Source: Methylococcaceae bacterium
GTDB taxonomy: Bacteria; Pseudomonadota; Gammaproteobacteria; Methylococcales; Methylomonadaceae
Assembly (NCBI GenBank): GCA_030618325.1
Contig: JAUXDP010000132.1
Span: 1 to 8,727, forward strand
Direction: 5' to 3'
DNA length: 8,727 bases
The notes below the pieces were generated by a model. It worked only from the letters and a program-made list of their open reading frames with translations. It ran no database searches and was not told the origin of the DNA. Positions 1-6,389 of the stretch are shown piece by piece (the first letter of the stretch is position 1; each line of letters opens with the position of its first letter). A program made the translations under genes and the position numbers.

Positions 1-7
1 GTTTGTT

Positions 8-91
8 CGAGTTCAAGGCGGATGATTTTCGAGAACCGCAGTGTATATGGAATACATGAGGATCGCAGAAAATTATCCAACGCCGAAATCG
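8..91. repeat. Long imperfect palindrome (possible dispersed repeat)
   Basis: The two halves fold on each other almost throughout. GGCG at 17-20 pairs with CGCC at 81-84. The GATGATTTTC block at 21-30 pairs with 68-77 apart from one G:T wobble. Positions 31-40 pair with 57-66 with several mismatches, and TGTAT at 42-46 pairs with ATACA at 52-56 around a 5-base loop. Weaker outer pairing reaches about 8 and 91. It lies beyond the suhB terminator, outside any recognised gene. Such a structure fits a REP- or MITE-like intergenic element or a structured RNA. I do not recognise the family, and a structured RNA remains possible. The pairing is seen directly; the repeat status is inferred. Confidence 0.5.
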
Positions 92-94
92 GAC

Positions 95-118
95 AAAAAG
101 GCACACTTAGAGGTGCCC
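95..118 (-). terminator. Intrinsic terminator of suhB
   Basis: On the minus strand, a few bases after the suhB stop, GGCAC (117-113) and GTGCC (104-100) form a 5-bp GC-rich stem with an 8-base loop. It is followed at once by five T residues (99-95). Stem plus U-tract directly behind the stop codon is the classical Rho-independent layout. The stem is short, so efficiency is uncertain. Confidence 0.72.
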
Positions 119-123
119 AATAG

Positions 124-921
124 CTATTTCAAATCATCTGTGACGTGTGGCTCAATCGCCAGATACATGGCTTGGTGCATCTTAGGGTTGCCTGCAATGG
201 TGTTGCCGGATTCCAGATATTTATCCCTAAACGAAAAGTCGGTGACAACTCCGCCTGCTTCCTTAACTAATAATACACCCGCGGCCATATCCCATTCTTG
301 CAGGCCTATTTCCCAATACCCGTCTAGTCTGCCAGCAGCAACGTAGGCGAGATCAAGTGCTGCAGCACCCGCGCGGCGGATGCCAGCGGATTCTATACAC
401 AAAGTTCGGAACATACCCAGATAGGCATCCAGGTATTGCTCATTTTTGAATGGAAAGCCAGTGCCCAGCAGTGAGTCAGTCAGGCCGGGTTGTTTCGTAA
501 CACGAAGGCGGCGATTGTTTAACATGGCACCACCACCGCGTTCTGCGGTAAACAATTCATCCCGTAACGGGTCATAAACCACACCCACTTCGATCTTACC
601 TTTATGTTTTAAGGCAATGGAAACTGCAAATTGTGGGAAACCATGTAAAAAATTGGTGGTACCGTCCAAAGGGTCGATGACCCAGACATAATCATTGTTG
701 ACCTCATGACCTCCACTTTCCTCGGCGAGAATACCGTGGTCAGGATAAGCTTTGCGAAGGATATGAATAATATCGCTTTCTGCGTTACGGTCAACCTCAC
801 TGGCATAATCATTGTTGCCTTTGTGAGTGATTTGTAATTGTCCCACCTTATCCATGGCATACAGGATTTGGTCGCCTGCACTCCTGGCGGCGCGGATGGC
901 GATTGTGAGCATTGGATGCAT
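124..921 (-). CDS. suhB: Inositol-1-monophosphatase family protein SuhB
   Basis: Hydrolyses inositol 1-phosphate and related sugar phosphates with Mg2+ in the cytoplasm. In E. coli, SuhB also joins the NusA/B/E/G antitermination complex on rRNA operons. The 265-residue product has the usual family length (E. coli about 267). The metal-binding residues are all present: E67/E68 in the AEESG segment, the D83-P-L-D86-G-T-T motif, and D211 in EWDMAAG. The start MHPML at 921 matches the E. coli protein start, so it is preferred over the in-frame ATG three codons on. No strong Shine-Dalgarno sequence is visible. It is divergent from trmJ and ends at TAG just before an intrinsic terminator, so it is probably monocistronic here. 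The family assignment is firm; the antitermination role is inferred from homology. Confidence 0.95.
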   Translation of the reverse strand: MHPMLTIAIRAARSAGDQILYAMDKVGQLQITHKGNNDYASEVDRNAESDIIHILRKAYPDHGILAEESGGHEVNNDYVWVIDPLDGTTNFLHGFPQFAVSIALKHKGKIEVGVVYDPLRDELFTAERGGGAMLNNRRLRVTKQPGLTDSLLGTGFPFKNEQYLDAYLGMFRTLCIESAGIRRAGAAALDLAYVAAGRLDGYWEIGLQEWDMAAGVLLVKEAGGVVTDFSFRDKYLESGNTIAGNPKMHQAMYLAIEPHVTDDLK

Positions 922-953
922 AACGGAATATCGAAGATGCTAGAAAGCCCGAT

Positions 954-962
954 AGAATAACA
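954..962 (-). promoter_or_regulatory. Candidate extended -10 promoter of suhB
   Basis: On the minus strand, TGT precedes TATTCT (4 of 6 matches to TATAAT), giving an extended -10 arrangement. A start about 26 bases before the suhB ATG would follow. No convincing -35 is seen. This is a sequence-pattern inference only. Confidence 0.3.
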
Positions 963-969
963 AATATTT

Positions 970-978
970 TGGTAAAAT
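970..978 (+). promoter_or_regulatory. Candidate extended -10 promoter of trmJ-cysE
   Basis: TGG followed by TAAAAT (5 of 6 matches to TATAAT) makes an extended -10 element. Transcription would begin near 985, about 23 bases before the TTG start chosen for trmJ. No good -35 lies at 16-18 bases, which extended -10 promoters tolerate. It also argues against the earlier in-frame TTG at 969, which would lie upstream of the transcript. Confidence 0.4.
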
Positions 979-1007
979 TTGCAGTTTTTTGGATCAGTAG
1001 TGAGACA

Positions 1008-1736
1008 TTGTTAGAGAATATACGAATCGTATTAGTTGAAACCAGCCATCCAGGTAATATTGGCGGTGTGGCGAGGGCTATGAAAAACATGATGATGAGC
1101 AATCTTTATCTGGTTACACCCAAGATTTTCCCTAGTGCAGATGCTACAGCCAGAGCTTCCGGCGCTGATGAGTTATTAGCATCAGCAATCGTATGTGATA
1201 GTTTGCAAGAAGCGGTGGCAGATTGTTCATTGGTATTTGGTGCCAGTGCTAGGGATCGAACCCTAAGCTGGCCAGAAATATCAGCCAGAGAATGTGGGGA
1301 AAAGTTGTCTGAAGACATGGGGTCGCAAAAGGTTGCCATTATTTTTGGCCGGGAGAATTCGGGCTTAAAGAACCATGAATTGGATTTGTGTCATTATTTA
1401 TTGAGAATTCCATGCAATGAAAATTTTAGTTCGCTTAATCTGGCTTCCGCAGTGCAGATAGTTTGCTACGAACTGTTTGTTGCTTCAGTCCAGCAGCAGC
1501 CAAAATCTGTAGTTAATAAGCAGGAAGAGCCTTTGGCTACAGCTAATCAATTGGAACTTTTTTATCAGCATTTGCATCAAGCACTAGTGGATATTGGGTT
1601 TATGCATCCTGATAAATCCAAATCTATTATGCGTCGTTTGAGGCGTATTTATAATCGTACTCAACTTGACAGTAAAGAAGTAGATATTTTGAGAGGTATC
1701 CTGCGTATGTCACAAGGTAATAAAGGTAATGAGTAA
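1008..1736 (+). CDS. trmJ: tRNA (cytidine/uridine-2'-O-)-methyltransferase TrmJ
   Basis: SPOUT-class enzyme that methylates the 2'-OH of nucleotide 32 in the anticodon loop of several tRNAs, using S-adenosylmethionine. The N-terminal SPOUT domain shows NIRIVLVETSHPGNIGGVARAM, then GASARDRTLSWP, IIFGRENSGL and the knot segment FSSLNLASAVQIV. The C-terminal part carries LRRIYNRTQLDSKEVDILRGIL, typical of the TrmJ extension. The TTG at 1008 gives MLENIRIVL, which lines up with E. coli MLQNIRIVL and yields 242 residues (E. coli about 246). The frame is open upstream to another TTG at 969, but those 13 residues have no counterpart in the E. coli protein. No ATG is available near the N-terminus. 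It overlaps cysE by 8 bases, implying coupled translation. Confidence 0.93.
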   Translation: MLENIRIVLVETSHPGNIGGVARAMKNMMMSNLYLVTPKIFPSADATARASGADELLASAIVCDSLQEAVADCSLVFGASARDRTLSWPEISARECGEKLSEDMGSQKVAIIFGRENSGLKNHELDLCHYLLRIPCNENFSSLNLASAVQIVCYELFVASVQQQPKSVVNKQEEPLATANQLELFYQHLHQALVDIGFMHPDKSKSIMRRLRRIYNRTQLDSKEVDILRGILRMSQGNKGNE

Positions 1737-2496
1737 CTTGCTTAGCCAAATAAAGGAAGATATTAACTGCGTTTTTGATCGAGATCCGGCAGCGCAGAGT
1801 GTGTTTGAGGTGATCACAACCTATCCAGGTTTCCATGCTTTGATGATTCATCGTATGGGACACTGGCTTTGGGGGAAAGGATTTCGTTGGGCAGCCCGTT
1901 TTACTTCGCATATCGGGCGATGGTTAACCGGCATAGAAATTCACCCTGGAGCAATAATAGGCAGGCGTTTTTTTATCGATCATGGCATGGGTGTGGTGAT
2001 TGGCGAAACAGCAGTCATTGCCGATGACTGCACCTTGTATCATGGGGTTACTTTGGGGGGTACTAGTTGGGATAAAGGTAAACGTCACCCAACTTTGCAT
2101 AATGGCGTTGTGATAGGTGCCGGAGCTAAGGTGCTTGGTCCGATTGATGTTGGTGAAGGGGCCAGGGTTGGCTCAAACTCAGTAGTGGTCAAGCCTGTGC
2201 CTGCCGGAGCGACCGTAGTGGGAATACCCGGCCACATTATAGATCCTAATGCCCAAAAAACATCAGAGGAACGGGACAAACTTGCTAAAAAAATAGGTTT
2301 TGATGCCTACGGCGCCACAGCCGATATGACGGATCCAGTGGCCAAATCGATAAATCACATGCTCGACCATATTCAGTTAATGGATAAACGCTTTGAACGG
2401 ATGACTGAGTTACTCAGTGAGGCTGGGATTGAGTATCAAGAAAAACCGATACCCGACCTGGATGGCTATGAAATAGAGGATGGTGGCGATGAATAG
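1729..2496 (+). CDS. cysE: Serine O-acetyltransferase CysE
   Basis: Transfers acetyl from acetyl-CoA to L-serine, giving O-acetylserine, the first committed step of cysteine synthesis in the cytoplasm. The 255-residue protein has a short helical N-terminal domain, a left-handed beta-helix of hexapeptide repeats from about residue 68 to 170, and a C-terminal extension of about 80 residues ending in an acidic tail. Active-site residues are visible: the D84-H85 pair (FIDHGMG), VTLGGT at 107-112, and H120 in GKRHP. E70 stands where E. coli CysE has Asp143; Glu is usual in the shorter Bacillus-like subgroup to which this protein belongs. AAGG just before the ATG and the 8-base overlap with trmJ support the start and co-transcription. 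Confidence 0.93.
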   Translation: MSNLLSQIKEDINCVFDRDPAAQSVFEVITTYPGFHALMIHRMGHWLWGKGFRWAARFTSHIGRWLTGIEIHPGAIIGRRFFIDHGMGVVIGETAVIADDCTLYHGVTLGGTSWDKGKRHPTLHNGVVIGAGAKVLGPIDVGEGARVGSNSVVVKPVPAGATVVGIPGHIIDPNAQKTSEERDKLAKKIGFDAYGATADMTDPVAKSINHMLDHIQLMDKRFERMTELLSEAGIEYQEKPIPDLDGYEIEDGGDE

Positions 2497-2598
2497 TGTC
2501 TGAGCAAAAATAGACTAGGATGGCAACTTTGGTTTGATAGACGGAAAATAAGTTACATTTAAGAGACAATGAAGAAGAGAATTATTATATTTCTCTCA

Positions 2599-2625
2599 CC
2601 CCCCTCCCTTGCTGGGGAGGTGGGG
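2599..2625. repeat. C-rich/G-rich hairpin between cysE and ams
   Basis: CCTCCC (2603-2608) pairs with GGGAGG (2615-2620) over a 6-base loop. Four more C:G pairs (2599-2602 with 2622-2625) follow after a one-base bulge at 2621. The structure is about 10 bp and very GC-rich in an AT-rich spacer. No U-tract follows on either strand, so it is not a textbook terminator. It could slow polymerase or protect mRNA 3' ends of the convergent genes. Its CCCCTCCC-type sequence resembles widespread intergenic palindromes, but family membership is inferred. Confidence 0.5.
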
Positions 2626-2654
2626 GGCACTGCCTTAAGTTAAGCAAATCTCTT

Positions 2655-2674
2655 TGTAGGAGCGCGCTCCTACA
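2655..2674. repeat. Perfect 20-bp palindrome abutting the ams stop codon (REP-like)
   Basis: TGTAGGAGCG (2655-2664) is followed directly by its exact reverse complement CGCTCCTACA (2665-2674). The next base begins the ams stop codon read on the minus strand. The GTAGGAGCG core resembles the conserved head of REP elements in Pseudomonas and other gammaproteobacteria. In RNA the two arms could form a stem of at most about 8 bp after leaving bases for a loop. Neither side has a U-tract. A role in stabilising or ending the operon transcript is possible but inferred. Confidence 0.6.
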
Positions 2675-4630
2675 TTATAATTCACTTAACCAATAAAAAC
2701 CAAAACCAGGAATAACCAGTGAATGATTGAAAATATCCGGACTTTGGCCACTATACAAATCAACCAGTTGAGCGTCCTTAGTTGTCCCCCAAGTAGCTAC
2801 ATCTCCTAGATTGAGGTGTTGAGGTTTATCTTCGAAATTAGCCACAACTAATACTCGCTTGCTTGTATTACTGAGATCATATCGCTCAAAAACAAACAAA
2901 TGTGGATTTTCCACTTCAATAAGCTCACGATTATTAAAATCTGCAAATACCTCTATTTCTTTACGTACCGCTATCATTCTTTTGAGAGCGCTGAAAATCT
3001 CAAACTCTACCGTACCTGCGGTATTTCTGAGTGCAGCCTTTTCCCAATTTATTTCCGGACGATGCATCCAACGTGAGTCCCCAGCTTTGAGTGGATCATT
3101 AAGATATGCCTCGTCGTTTATGATTCCTATTTCATCGCCGTAGTAAAGCAAAGGTAAGCCCCCGAAAGAAAGAATCATACTGTGCAAAAGCAAGATAATC
3201 TTAATCGCATCTTCTGTTGCCGCAGCATCTCCAACTTCCAAGGCATATTGTAAACCGACTAAAGAAGCGAGTGACCCAGAGATGCGAGCATCTCCAGTTT
3301 TATCATTTTGACCAAAGGGCAGACCGCGGGCATGAGAATCATCAAACTTTCCTGTGTAATAGTCAATCAGAAACTTTCGGTGACTTGCTGGTTCATAACC
3401 TACTAATGCAATGTCGCTGTCATCAAAGCCCAGGCCTATATCATCATGACAGCGCACATAGTTAAGCCAGGTTGCACGCTCAAGTTTGACGGGTAGACTT
3501 TTGATTCCCTGGTTTAAGAGGCTGGCATTTTTAGTTGCCACTGCATCCCATAGCAAAGCCATAAAAGTGGCGTTATAGGCAATTTCACATTCTTTAGCAA
3601 TAACTGCATCTTCACCAAAATATTTGATTACTTCCACTGGCGCGACAATTGCCTCGGCAATAAACAATACACCTGGTGCAGTTACCTGACAGCAATCTTT
3701 CATCAGTTGAAGGATTAAATGAGCCTCGCGCTCATTCTGACAAATGCTGCCGATTTTTTTCCACAAAAAAGCCACCGCATCAAGACGCAAAATATCTGCA
3801 CCTTGGTTAGCCCAGTATAGAACAATATCCAGCATTTCGATAAACACTGCGGGGTTGCTATAGTTTAGATCCCACTGATAGCTATTGAATACTGTCATCA
3901 CCCAGCGGTTCATTTCCTCATCCCAGGTGAAATTACCGGGTGCAGTTTCAGGGAAGACTTCCAGCATGCTTTGTTCAAACATATCTGGCATATTACGGTT
4001 TTTAAAGATATAGTAATAGTCTTGATAAGCTGGATCTCCTGCGCGCGCTTTTTGTGCCCACTCATGCTCATCAGAAGTGTGGTTCAATACCACATCCAGC
4101 ACCAGCAAAATATCCCGTTCTTGCATTTCGGCTGATAACTCATTCAAGTCTTGCAAGCTACCTACACGTGAATCAATCTCTCTAAAATTACTAACAGCAT
4201 AACCTCCATCGCTGCTTCCTTCTGGGCACTCCAGGAGTGGCATAATATGAACTAAGTTTATTCCCAGTTCTTGGAAATAATTCAGGCGCTCACGCATACC
4301 CTTTAGGTCTCCAGCAAAGCCATTGCTGTAAAGCGCCATACCAACCCATTGTTGACTAAGAAACCAGTTATAATCTTTTTCTCTTTCGATATCGAGTTTC
4401 CTGAGTTTATCAGGACGATTGATATATTGCCGCGCCATAGTTTCTACAAGACGAAGGGCTTGCTGTTCAAAATCATCCCGGTCTCCGTATAACCTTTGGA
4501 ACAGTGAATGGATACCGTAAAAATTTGCACCAAGACGGGTATAAAAATGCCGTAAGTCTTGCTCGCTAATCTCTGTTTTTAAACGGTTAAGAATATCATT
4601 TAAAAGTGTGTGTGATACCTGCTCGTACAT
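2675..4630 (-). CDS. ams: Amylosucrase (GH13 subfamily 4)
   Basis: Uses sucrose as glucosyl donor to build alpha-1,4-glucan, releasing fructose; some members mainly hydrolyse sucrose. The 651-residue protein matches Neisseria polysaccharea amylosucrase along its length (about 636 residues): helical N-terminal domain to about residue 85, (beta/alpha)8 barrel, then a C-terminal beta domain from about 560. Catalytic residues are present: D284 (LRLDAVAF), E326 (AEAIV) and D396 (CHDDIG). DVVLNH (179-184), the FAGDLKG segment with D108, and DSRW with R520 are also kept; the last two correspond to the Asp/Arg pair that closes the sucrose pocket in the Neisseria enzyme. The Trp after HDDIG in that enzyme is Leu400 here. 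Last gene of the sucrose operon, 26 bases after fruK, with a weak AAGG ribosome site. No signal peptide, so probably cytoplasmic. Confidence 0.93.
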   Translation of the reverse strand: MYEQVSHTLLNDILNRLKTEISEQDLRHFYTRLGANFYGIHSLFQRLYGDRDDFEQQALRLVETMARQYINRPDKLRKLDIEREKDYNWFLSQQWVGMALYSNGFAGDLKGMRERLNYFQELGINLVHIMPLLECPEGSSDGGYAVSNFREIDSRVGSLQDLNELSAEMQERDILLVLDVVLNHTSDEHEWAQKARAGDPAYQDYYYIFKNRNMPDMFEQSMLEVFPETAPGNFTWDEEMNRWVMTVFNSYQWDLNYSNPAVFIEMLDIVLYWANQGADILRLDAVAFLWKKIGSICQNEREAHLILQLMKDCCQVTAPGVLFIAEAIVAPVEVIKYFGEDAVIAKECEIAYNATFMALLWDAVATKNASLLNQGIKSLPVKLERATWLNYVRCHDDIGLGFDDSDIALVGYEPASHRKFLIDYYTGKFDDSHARGLPFGQNDKTGDARISGSLASLVGLQYALEVGDAAATEDAIKIILLLHSMILSFGGLPLLYYGDEIGIINDEAYLNDPLKAGDSRWMHRPEINWEKAALRNTAGTVEFEIFSALKRMIAVRKEIEVFADFNNRELIEVENPHLFVFERYDLSNTSKRVLVVANFEDKPQHLNLGDVATWGTTKDAQLVDLYSGQSPDIFNHSLVIPGFGFYWLSEL

Positions 4631-4656
4631 AAGCCTTGTGTGTGAAAATTCCTGAG

Positions 4657-5535
4657 TTAATCTATAAAACCCTGATAAAACGTGAGATCAGTGGGTGTTG
4701 CGCCACGTAGACCTATTACTTTACTAGCAAACTGTTGTGCAACCTTTAATGTGTCGGGAACTGACCAGTTTGATAGTAAGCCATGAATAAATATAGCACT
4801 GAATGCATCACCAGCACCGACCGTATCGATTAGTTGCTTAGCAGGTTCCGGTTTCTGATGATAGAACTTACCATCACTAGTGAGAATTAAGGCGCCTTGT
4901 TCGCCTCGGGTAACAATTAACTGCTCCAAATTAAAACGAGATCGTAGGCTTGTCATATCTTCTTTGATATTGGTTGATGCAAATCCCAGTTGATGTAATT
5001 CATTCTCATTCAGCTTAACCCAACGTGCCTGCTCCAGCCAATCATACACTTCTTGTTTTTGCCACCAAGGAGAACGTAAATTAACATCCAGAAAAATCGA
5101 TAATTCTAGTGTATTTGCAAGCTGCCTAAAAGCATCTCAGGAAACAGTATTTCGTAATCCTAAGGTACCGTGATACAAAATGCCACTTGCTGAAATATTT
5201 CCGAGGTCAGATGCACCGATGAAATCATAGGCACAACCGGGGGTGATAGTGTAGTGAGGTTCATTATTAATTAGTTTAATCTCAACTTGCCCCGTTGGGT
5301 TTACTGGGTCGAGTTGAGTTGTTGTTGTGTCCATCCCCCAATCATCCATAGCATGGAGGATTTTTTTACCTAACTCATCGTCTCCAACCCGTGAAATAAA
5401 ATGAGGCTGATTGCCTAACGCTTGTAGATGCCAGGCAACATTAAAGGGCGCACCACCTAAAACCTGTTCTCCCGTGGGAAAACAATCAAAAAGCACTTCG
5501 CCAAAAACAAAAACCTTTGGTTTGCTATTCGTCAT
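4657..5535 (-). pseudogene. fruK: Fructokinase (PfkB family) interrupted by an in-frame TGA
   Basis: Would phosphorylate fructose to fructose 6-phosphate with ATP, recovering the fructose released by amylosucrase. Read from ATG at 5535, the frame is a normal PfkB sugar kinase of 292 codons, but codon 133 (5139-5137) is TGA. The first part (132 residues) has the N-terminal FGEVLFD strand and the substrate-binding GGAPFN at 27-32. The second part, in the same frame, continues with DVNLRSPWW, the NENE segment and DTVGAGDAF with catalytic Asp243. Nothing is missing or shifted, so a single base change (for instance CGA Arg to TGA after LRNTVS) explains it. The truncated product lacks the ATP site and catalytic Asp. 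Restart at GTG 5049 would make only a 130-residue C-terminal fragment. ATG overlaps the spp stop by 4 bases. A sequencing or assembly error is a serious alternative. Confidence 0.85.
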
Positions 5536-6389
5536 GTCACATCATTTTGTTGTAGTTTCTCACGAAAGTCAGGAGCAAAATGCCATACACCTTCCAATAC
5601 GCCTGCTGAATAATTACCATTCATACCCAATTCGCTAGCATTGGCAAGATAAAGTGCATCGACATGTCCATTTTTCTCTGCTCCTTGTTGTGCGGCCTGC
5701 TTTATTTCCTCAGCAGCATTGGCTACCAGTACCGAAGGAATTGAGCTGACCAACACCGGTAAATCATTCCCACTGTCACCAGCAAAAACTACTTCTTCGA
5801 TGCTGTAAGTTAATTGCTGTTGTAAAAATTCAATGGCATGTAGTTTAGTCGCGTTGCGAGGCAATACATCGATTAAACCAATATCATTAGGTTCATCAAT
5901 ACTCCAAATCAAACTAGCGGCTATATTTTCTCTGTTCAGGCATTTTCCCATCTCTAATATCACGTTATCTTTATCCACTTGCAATGGCAAATAATAACTT
6001 AATTTGTGAGTATTTTGTTTGCTGCTTTCTTGAGCGGAAAGATGGGGGACATCTTTGAGAAACTGCTTTATTTGTTGATGATTATATCCATTCCAAGCGG
6101 TATCAATTTCTTTTCCCCAAGTATCCATCTCATGCCATTGAGCATCTACAACCTTATAAATCTTGGTGCCAACGTCAGTAATCGCAAAATCAGGCTCAGG
6201 TAAATCATAGGTGTTTATTGCTTGCTTCACCAATTCTTGATGGCGGCCAGTGACATACACCAACGTAACATCCGGACAATTGCAAAACTCAGAAAAACGT
6301 TTTCGCGCATCGGGATGTTCCGGCTGTTCTCCGTTTGGAACAACCGTTCTGTCCATGTCGGTGCATAATAATAATTTATGTTTACTCAT
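5532..6389 (-). CDS. spp: Sucrose-6-phosphate phosphatase
   Basis: Removes phosphate from sucrose 6-phosphate to give sucrose, the second step of sucrose synthesis. It is a 285-residue Mg2+-dependent HAD-superfamily phosphatase, longer than the roughly 244-residue Synechocystis enzyme. All four HAD motifs are intact: nucleophile D11 and D13 in TDMDRT, T47 in YVTGR, K182 in RNATKLHA, and GDSGND at 204-209. The frame is open upstream to 6503, but ATG at 6389 puts motif I ten residues in, as usual, and has AAGGAAG about a dozen bases upstream. This start overlaps the sps end by 8 bases; its TGA stop overlaps the fruK ATG (ATGA). Both overlaps indicate coupled translation. The middle of the protein is visibly similar to the C-terminal domain of Sps. 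Confidence 0.92.
   Translation of the reverse strand: MSKHKLLLCTDMDRTVVPNGEQPEHPDARKRFSEFCNCPDVTLVYVTGRHQELVKQAINTYDLPEPDFAITDVGTKIYKVVDAQWHEMDTWGKEIDTAWNGYNHQQIKQFLKDVPHLSAQESSKQNTHKLSYYLPLQVDKDNVILEMGKCLNRENIAASLIWSIDEPNDIGLIDVLPRNATKLHAIEFLQQQLTYSIEEVVFAGDSGNDLPVLVSSIPSVLVANAAEEIKQAAQQGAEKNGHVDALYLANASELGMNGNYSAGVLEGVWHFAPDFREKLQQNDVT

Noticed and set aside
41..346. 101-residue rightward reading frame at the left edge
   Set aside because: It runs through the palindrome and terminator and then antisense to suhB; no ribosome site or recognisable domain.
969..1007. TrmJ start at TTG 969
   Set aside because: The 13 extra residues have no counterpart in E. coli TrmJ, and the likely -10 element lies on top of this stretch.
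2576..2596. AGAGAA/TTCTCT inverted repeat after cysE
   Set aside because: Six AT-rich base pairs with a 9-base loop and no U-tract; too weak to call a terminator.
2859..3143. Rightward reading frames inside ams (also 3217-3465)
   Set aside because: Antisense shadows of a strongly conserved gene, with no motif of their own.
5100..5139. Selenocysteine insertion at the fruK TGA
   Set aside because: No convincing bacterial SECIS hairpin follows the TGA, and PfkB fructokinases are not known selenoproteins.
4657..5535. Frameshift or two separate genes in place of one fruK
   Set aside because: Both parts are in the same frame (offset of exactly 162 codons between starts) and the codons between them translate into normal kinase sequence, so a single stop codon explains the break.
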